In this document: positions 43,101-49,555 of the stretch, in pieces
How positions within the stretch are numbered: the first letter of the stretch is position 1
Layout: each line of letters opens with the position of its first letter
Program-made: the position numbers and the translations under genes
The notes under the pieces: model-generated
The model's database searches: none
The model's input: the letters and a program-made list of their open reading frames with translations, nothing else
Told to the model about the DNA's origin: nothing
Source of the DNA: Planctomycetota bacterium
GTDB lineage: Bacteria; Planctomycetota; Planctomycetia; Pirellulales; JADFKK01
DNA length: 49,555 nucleotides
NCBI GenBank assembly: GCA_022564995.1
Contig: JADFKK010000013.1
Span: 1-49,555 of the forward strand
Reading direction: 5' to 3'

Positions 43101-46100
43101 GGCAGGTAAATGAACGAACCGTTGTCGTTCAGCGTGAGCGTGCCATGTTGTGGGTTGTCGACTACGGCTGCCAACAGCGGGGCGCCCTGCGGATCGGCAT
43201 CGTTGGCCAACAGCCCGTTGCTGGCGGCGACGACCAGGCTGCCGCCTTCGTCGACGCGGTAGGTGTCGTCATTGGCTGTCGGCGCTCGCGACACGACGTC
43301 GATCGTGACGGTGGCGATGCCCGAGAAGTCTTCGCCGTCGCCGGCCCTATAGGTAAAGCGGTCGATCCCCTCGAAGCCGGCGCCCGGCGTGTAGGAAAAC
43401 GTACCGTCGCTGCGCAGCGTGAGCGTACCATGCTCCGGTCCGCTTACCAGCACGGCGCTGAGCGCGTCGGCGTTGGCGTCGGTGTCGTTCGCCAGCACAC
43501 TCAGCGTGGCCTCAAATGTTTCGTCCGGTGGAACTTCGTACACGTCGTCCACCGCGATCGGCGGAATGTTAATTTTCGGGCGGACCTCGATCGTAACGGT
43601 CTCCACAGAAGCCGGATCGGCAAACGCCACGGCGTTGGACACGATGACGCCCATGCTGCCGTCGGTGAAGCGGGCCAGGAAAGCGATCTGGCCGAGATCA
43701 TTGAGCCCGCTGGCTCGGCCGTCCTCGTTACCGGAGTATTTGTCTCCGTTGGAAGCAAAGAAGACGTCCTTCACCACACGCTCATCATCGGGAGCGACCT
43801 GGATGGTTTGCCCTTCGCGAACGACCAGTTTCAACTCGCCCGATTGGTCCGTGGCCCAGATACCGTCCCGGTTGCTTTCTTCGACACCCTGGCCAAACAG
43901 GCGAGCCTTGAAGGCGATTTGCCCTGCGCCGTTGGAGTTCATCAAGAACTCTTCCGACGCCGAGATCAGCAGGTGTGAAAAGAACACCCCGTCTTCCGTG
44001 CCAGGCGCCGCGTCGCCCTCGCGCGCGACCAACGTCAGGCGGCGATTACGCTGCATCCAGATACCCGAGTCGTTCGAAAAAGTGACGCCCGTGCCGGAAA
44101 GATCGGCGGCAAACGCCACGTCGCCGCGGCCGTTCAAAATCGGTTCAAAGATGCGCGAAAACAGCGTGCCCGAGGGCGTGCCGGGGGCCGCGTTTCCTTC
44201 ACGAGCCACCAGAGCGATACGGCCTTGGCCGGTCAACCAGATGCCAAGATCGTTGCGGCTGGTGACTCCGCTACCGCGAAGAAACCCATGAAAGGCCACT
44301 CGTCCTGCGTCGTTGATCGTCGCTTCGGCGAAGCTCCTGAATTGCTGGCCGCTCCCGGCCCCGACGGCCGAATCACCTTCTCGGGCCACCAGGTGCAGCG
44401 CTCCGCCGGCGTTGGTCCACAGACCAACGTCGTCGTCGCTCGTCACTCCCGGACCACTGAAGCTGGAGACAAATACCGTTTCTCCGCTGCCGTTCACCAC
44501 GTGGCTGAAGACGCTCCCCAGGATCACGCCGTCGCCCACCCCTGGTGCCGGGTCACCTTCGCGGGCGGCGAGTATCAATTGGCCTTGGTGGTCGACAATG
44601 ATCACCGAGTCGTTTGCGTCGGAAACACCGGGCCCCAACAGCCGACTGGAAAACAGCAGATGACCCTCGCGGCCCAGCACCGGCAGGCCGGGTCCGAAGG
44701 TCACGCCGGCGGGAAGTCCTTGCACCGGGCTGCCAAGCGGGGCGACCCGACGCAAGTCATCCGGCAAACCGGCCCAAACACCGGATCTATCCGCGCCTTC
44801 CCCGGTGAGGTTGGCATAAAACGCGACTCCTACGTCGCTGATAAAGATGGGGCCGCCGAGGGACGTGCTGCTGGCGAATCCTTTAATGCCAACACCCGGA
44901 CCGACCTCCACGGCCGGATCGCCATCGCGGGCCACTAACGTCATGCTGCCGCTCGCGTCCGACCACACGCTGAAGTCTCGGGAGGCATTTTGCAGCAACC
45001 CCGAAAACGCCACGCGACCCTCGTTGTTGATCGACGGCGTATTGAGATATACAAAACGGGGACCGAACGGAATCCCCGGCGCCGGCTCGTCGGAGAGCAT
45101 GACAGTCCGCAGCGTCGCCTGCCGCTCGACTTCGCCGGCATCGCTGACCCGATACTCGAAACGGTCATCACCGACAAATCCCGCCTCCGGCGTGTACACG
45201 AACGAGCCATCGTCGTTGAGAATCAACGTGCCGTGCTGCGGGCCCTCGACCAACACGGCGCTCAGCGGATCGCCCTCGACGTCAACATCTCCGTCCAGCA
45301 CACCCGCGGCGGGCACCACGAGCGTTTGGCCGCTGGTGACGCCAAACGAATCATCGCTCGCGACGGGCGCATCATTCAGCGCGGTGACGGTGATCGTCAC
45401 GGTCGCCACCTCCGACGTGTCAAACGTGTCGCTGGCCCGATAGCTGAACACGTCGACGCCGGCGAAATCCGCGCGGGGCGTGTACTGAAACGAACCGTCC
45501 GGGTTGAGCGCGACCGAGCCATTCGAAGGACCGTTCACCAGCTCCACCGTCAGCGCATGTCCGTCAGCATCAGAGTCGTTGCTCAGCACGCCAGTCTCCG
45601 CGGCGATCGTAAGCGCCACATCTTCGCTTACCGAATACGAATCGTCGACCGCGACCGGCGCCGCGTTCTGCCCCGGCACCACGTTGATGGTTACCGTCGC
45701 CACCGTTGACTCCGGCGGCGGTACGACGGCGTCGGAGACTAACACGCGCCACAATCCGTCGCTGAGCGTGGCAGCGAATGCGACCTGCCCGAGATCGTTA
45801 AAGGCGGAAGGCTCGCCATTGCCCGTGTGCGTTTCTTCTAACACATTGAATCGGATCACGGTGCGGACGTCGTCGGGGCCAATTTCGATCTCGTCGCCCT
45901 TGCGCACAATCGCGTGCAGGTTGCCAAATACATCCTCTGCCCATAAACCGATGTTGTTATTACCGGTGACGCCCACGCCGACAAGATCCGAGACGAACGC
46001 GACCTGTCCCACGTTGTTCATGATCGGATCTTTGGTGAGAGTCGTACATCGGCAGCCAAACACGACTCCCAAAGGCGTACCCGGCGCCTGGTCTCCCGAC

Positions 46101-49100
46101 CGAGCGATCATCTGCAATTCGCCCGGCAGGCCAGCCCAAACGGAGTCGCGGTTGGCACTAGTGATCGACGGTCCGATTAGCGAAATCCGCAACGCCACTT
46201 TCCCAGAACTATCAATGACGCCCGGTCGAGTTCCAGAAAACGTCAGCCCAGGCAAACCGGGAGCCGGATCTCCGGCTCGGGCAACAAGGCGCAACACGCC
46301 ATCGACACCGGTCGCCCAAGTGCCGAGTCGATTTGTCGAGTCGACACCCACACCTTTAACTTCGGCTTGAAAGAATTGTGTTCCCGAATCGGTGTATATT
46401 ACGCCGCGGAAATCACGGAATACCACTTCCTCGGGCGTGCCCGGTGCGTGTTGGTTCTCACGATATATGACCCGAGGTTGGTTGTCTGTTCCTTCGATCC
46501 AGTGTATCAGAGTTGTCCCTCTAACACCTGCTTGGACCAAGAGCCCGGATTCATTCAGCACTGGTGAAACAAAGGTCCGCCCCCCGTAGAGCACCCCCGA
46601 TCCGACGCCGGGCACTTGTTGCCCTTTATGCACGACTAATTCTGACCCTGCGCCGCGGTCGCGCCAGATGCCCGAGTTTCGTGGTCCGTCGATTCCGGGA
46701 ACTTCCACACTAGCGGCAAACGCGGTTACGTCGTCATCCGTCAATCGCACCGACTCTTCATCGAATTCCTTGAAAACCTCGCCGTCGGGCAGACCCGGGG
46801 CGGGCGCCTTAATCTGTGCCAACAACCGGGGCTCGCCCGTGCTGTTGGTCCAGATCGCTTCATTGTTGCTACTGTCGATCCCCGGGCCTTTCAATCGAAC
46901 CCACGTGGCGATTTGGCCGGCACGATTGACCACGGGCGAGCCGAGCGAGTCGATAACCACTCCAGGAGCCGTGCCGGGTGCTGGGTCGCCCTTGCGCAGC
47001 GCCAGTTCGAGCCGTCCGTCGATCTCGCTCCAGATTCCGAATTGATTGTCACCGGTAATCGCCGGACCTGCCATCCATCCATAAAGCACGACATTGCCGC
47101 CGCTTCCGATCGCATAGCTAAACAAAACCGCGATCGTCGTCCCTGGTTCCGTGCCGGGCGCATGCATACCGCTGGATACGACGACGCGCGGCGGCGCTTG
47201 GTCCAGCGGCGGCGCATCGAGTGCCTGGTACACAAACGTATCGGTCCCCACAAACCCCGGGTCCGGCGTGTAGACGAACGATCCGTCTTCGGCCAGCGTG
47301 AGCGTGCCGTGCTCCGGCGGGGACAACAGCGCGGCGGTGAGCGGGTCGGCGTTGGCGTCTTGGTCGTTGCCCAGCACGCCCGGCCCTGCGATCGTCAACA
47401 CCTCGTCGGACAGGGCCTGATACTCGTCGTTTCGAGCGATCGGCGGGATGTTTTCGCCGGTGATGCGATTGCCGAAGTCGACGCCCGTGACGACGCTGCC
47501 CGGCAGGACGGTGATCGCGTGGTCGACGGGCTTTGGCTCGTCGAACTCGTAGACGTAGAGGGCGCCGGCGTCGAGCGACGCGGTATCGTCGCCCGTCGCG
47601 GCGATGAATAGGTGCGTGTCGTTGGCTGCGATGGTCCCGCCAAACCGGTCGTGGACCTCCGGCGTTGGATTCGCAATGGACGAGAGGAGTTGGCCCGTCG
47701 TCGCGTCGAAGATGTGGACCCTGGATGTGTCCGGCGCGCCAAAGGCATTCTGGTTCATCCCAACGATGGCAAGATTTCCGACCAACGCGACGGAAATACC
47801 AAAGAAGTCTCTCTGCTGTGGGTTCGGATTGAGTAGCGTAAGGAGTAGTTCGCCCGTGTTGCCGTCGAACAGATAGGCTACGCCGGCATTGGGAGCCCCG
47901 GCATCGTCGAGCCATGCGCCAATCAGGATTTTGTCGCCCAAAACGGAGATGGAAACGCCGAAACCATCATTCTGCGAGGGCGTCGGGTTTTCAAACGTCC
48001 GGATCACGTCTCCCGTATCCGAGTCGAAGAGATAAACGGCGCCGGTCTCTCGTGCGCCCAGATTGTCGTTTGGTGCCCCGACCAGAACGTCGGCTCCAAA
48101 GGCCGCCAATGACTGGCCGAAGCCGTCTAGTGTTTCGGGCGTTGGGTTGGCGAAGGTCTGTAAAAGATCGCCGGTCCGCGGATCGAACAGATACGCCGCC
48201 CCGACGCGATCGCCGTCGGAATTGTCTCGCGATGCGCCAACGGCAACATACTGCCCGACGACCGCCACGGAGGAACCGAATTCGTCGTTGGCAAGCACCG
48301 CGGGCTTCTGGAGGCGACGTAGCAATTGTCCGGTTGCAGCATCGAAAACGTACACGCTGCCGGCGCGGTTCGCTCCGGTGCTGTCCAACGGCGCGCCAAC
48401 GAATACGAAATCCTCGGTTGCAGCGACGGAGGTGCCAAACAGGTCACTTTCAAGAGGCGGAGGATCGACCGGCGATTGCATCAAGGCGCCGGTCGCGACG
48501 TTAAAAATGTAAACAGCCCCCTGGTCCCCGTGGCGCGTGTCATCAAACCTGGCTCCGATCACCAGGCGACCGCCTGCCAAAGGCGAAAGGGCGCTGCCAA
48601 ACGCGGCGTTCCGTCCCGGGGCCGGGTTCACAATGGTCCGCGCAAAGTGGGCTTTTCCGCTGGAAGCCATCGGGAACGTCTGGGCCCAGCCCGGCTGATT
48701 CACTTCGGCGACGCGATACGTGCCCGGCGCGACGTCGGAAAACACGAATCGGCCATCGATGTCCGTGGTCTCGACCGGCTCGCCGGCGTCGAATCGGCCG
48801 TTGTCGTTCGTGTCGAGGTAGATTTCCCAGCCCGGCAAGAGTTGCTCGCCGGCCTCCGGTTCATACAGCCCGTCTCCGTCGACGTCGTGCCATTTCACGC
48901 CGCTGATGCTGTTGAGGCCCTCGACCGGGTTGATCGTCACTTGCGCCGTGGCAAGCGTCGATTCGCCCGGCAGTCCGCGGTAGCGAAGCACCTTTTCCGT
49001 GCCGCCGCTGATCACGTAGAGATGACCGTCGGGTCCGAACAGCAGATCTGCGGGTTGTCCAATTCCCCGGCATTCCGCTCGACAACCACTCTGTCGAATT

Positions 49101-49555
49101 GCCCGCTGGCCGCGTCGTAGCGCAGAACCTGATCCGAACGCCCACTTGCCACGTACAGGTATTCATCCGGACCGAAGGCCAGGCCGGCCGGAGCATCGAG
49201 ACCACCACCGCTGGCGAACACGTCGATGAGTTCACCAGTCGTGCCATCGTATCGTATTACCGCGTCCGCCGTCAGACTCGACACGTAAAGATTCCCGTCC
49301 GGTCCGAATGCCAGATCGATCAAAGCGTCTTGCGACCGGCGGACGGCAAAAACGTCGATGAACTCACCGCTGACGCCGTCGTATCTTAGTATCGACCCAC
49401 TGATCACATACAAGTGGCCGTCGGGTCCAAAGACGATGTTGCTGGGCTGATTCAAACCTCCGCTGCCCGAGGTGACGAACTCGTCAATGAACTCTCCCGT
49501 CTCACCGTCGAAGCGCAGGACGTTATTAAACGACCGGTCGCTCCCGTAGCGATGA
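40175..49555 (-). CDS. Giant planctomycete repeat protein (NHL, FG-GAP, cadherin-like, NxxGxxAF, cohesin/dockerin), N-terminus outside window
   Basis: The open frame continues to the right edge, with one frameshift near 49052, for over 3,100 residues. From N to C: an NHL propeller (49555-48990, repeats LAFGPDGNLYVSS...VIRYDGTTGELIDVF), an SdrD_B-like domain (WHDVDGDGLYEPEAG, 48915-48680), FG-GAP-like repeats (48660-47480), one cadherin-like module, an NxxGxxAF block (47190-45700), two cadherin-like modules, a second NxxGxxAF block (45110-43640), four cadherin-like modules, two cohesin-like modules, a dockerin-like pair, a third cohesin-like module and another dockerin-like pair. The tail is basic (MIKRRAGRSARL). 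Such proteins are exported adhesins or envelope scaffolds. The full-length function is unknown. Confidence 0.85.
40450..42420 (-). repeat. Cohesin-like module triplet with dockerin-like pairs
   Basis: Three cohesin-like modules (about 42420-41900, 41890-41480 and 41100-40660) share the pattern of VEVWI, GG..(D/N)L(S/A)F, a G(A/G)(A/V)T(L/F/M) strand and FSRFG(Q/K)GN in copies 1 and 3. Between and after them are dockerin-like pairs: DIDDNDRIDFGDF + DFDGSGLVDFGDF (about 41430-41230) and DLTGNGFVDFEDL + TVNFEDLTVLL (about 40640-40450), the last with a degenerate second half. Confidence 0.75.
43640..45110 (-). repeat. NxxGxxAF tandem repeat block 2
   Basis: About nine units of roughly 50 residues each repeat the scheme NxxGxxAFxxxLxGxGV....N..GIW.....L.LVAREGDPAPG, for example NDAGRVAFHGFLRGSGV and NGRGDVAFAADLSGTGV. 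The same unit builds block 1 at 45700-47190. This matches a known 'choice-of-anchor' tandem repeat of bacterial secreted proteins; it is not a recognised enzyme. Confidence 0.75.
45700..47190 (-). repeat. NxxGxxAF tandem repeat block 1
   Basis: Several units share the scheme of block 2, such as NNVGQVAFVSDLVGVGVTGN and GNLHAIVRKGDEIEIGPDDV; the block ends NDLGQVAFAATLSDGLWRVL, almost like the end of block 2 (NDLGQIAFLARFTDGSMGVI). The two blocks, each bordered by cadherin-like modules, suggest duplication of a whole block. Confidence 0.7.
49051..49054 (-). other. Probable single-base deletion (frameshift) in the giant gene
   Basis: The upstream NHL frame reads ...AGELDNP and then leaves its reading frame, ending at the TGA at 49012-49014. 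The other frame resumes exactly with ADLLFGPDGHLYVISGG, the expected next NHL strand. Inserting one base at the GGG of 49052-49054 restores a continuous protein. It is either a sequencing or assembly error or a real mutation. Confidence 0.85.

Noticed and set aside
42914..43978. A 354-residue plus-strand frame inside the giant gene
   Set aside because: It is antisense to cadherin-like and NxxGxxAF repeats; its repeats are mirror images of these.
1..49555. tRNA, rRNA and complete insertion sequences
   Set aside because: None was recognised by eye on either strand; only a MITE-like remnant was found.

Overview
The window reads as chromosomal DNA of a planctomycete, most likely of the Pirellulales. 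The reasons are the high GC content, several very large exported proteins with the planctomycete N-terminal sorting motif (an LE.R..LA-like string after an Arg-rich start), GEVED, dockerin-like, cohesin-like and CotH domains, and a Tad (Flp) pilus locus arranged as planctomycetes have it. The placement is from family knowledge; no rRNA or other phylogenetic marker is present.

Layout. 1-670 (minus) is the N-terminal part of a GEVED-domain surface protein cut by the left edge. 913-6564 holds ordinary housekeeping genes: DUF2203, an orphan NuoI-like ferredoxin, csrA, dihydroorotase, aspartate carbamoyltransferase and a pyridoxamine-phosphate-oxidase-like protein. Two near-identical REPIN-like inverted repeats (816-888, 5887-5951) lie there, and a long G-rich/C-rich inverted repeat with TTAGGG units follows (6619-6780). 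7184-13729 encodes a 2181-residue CotH/lamin-tail/dockerin surface protein, followed by a small LRR remnant.

14243-34296 is a complete Tad pilus locus, all on the plus strand: secretin (cpaC), a Cys-rich secreted protein in the cpaD position, a TPR lipoprotein (tadD), a sigma-54 activator with a degenerate receiver, flp1, prepilin peptidase (cpaA), a double-length cpaB, cpaE, an ICMT-like membrane methyltransferase, cpaF, tadB, tadC, two unknown membrane proteins, two tadE-type pseudopilins, tadG, flp2, flp3 and an AAA+ ATPase. A near-consensus -24/-12 promoter precedes flp1, and a perfect 10-bp inverted pair lies upstream of it as a candidate activator site. A strong hairpin follows flp1. 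This suggests a sigma-54-controlled pilus operon with excess pilin mRNA. flp2/flp3 arose by a recent tandem duplication of about 355 bp that left a fossil of the ATPase gene's 5' end, in frame with flp3.

34378-39291 encodes a 1637-residue exported protein joining an S53/S8-like serine peptidase, Calx-beta modules and a C-terminal metzincin site. A 218-bp MITE-like element and a truncated PmoA-family (DUF6807) remnant follow. 40175-49555 (minus) is a giant repeat protein of more than 3,100 residues. Its parts are an NHL propeller, an SdrD_B-like domain, FG-GAP-like repeats, seven cadherin-like modules, two NxxGxxAF repeat blocks, three cohesin-like modules and dockerin-like pairs. It runs off the right edge and is interrupted by a one-base frameshift near 49052.

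The most original elements are the Tad locus with an embedded membrane methyltransferase, doubled cpaB, dedicated AAA+ ATPase and sigma-54 control; the dual-protease surface protein; and the family of structured intergenic repeats.
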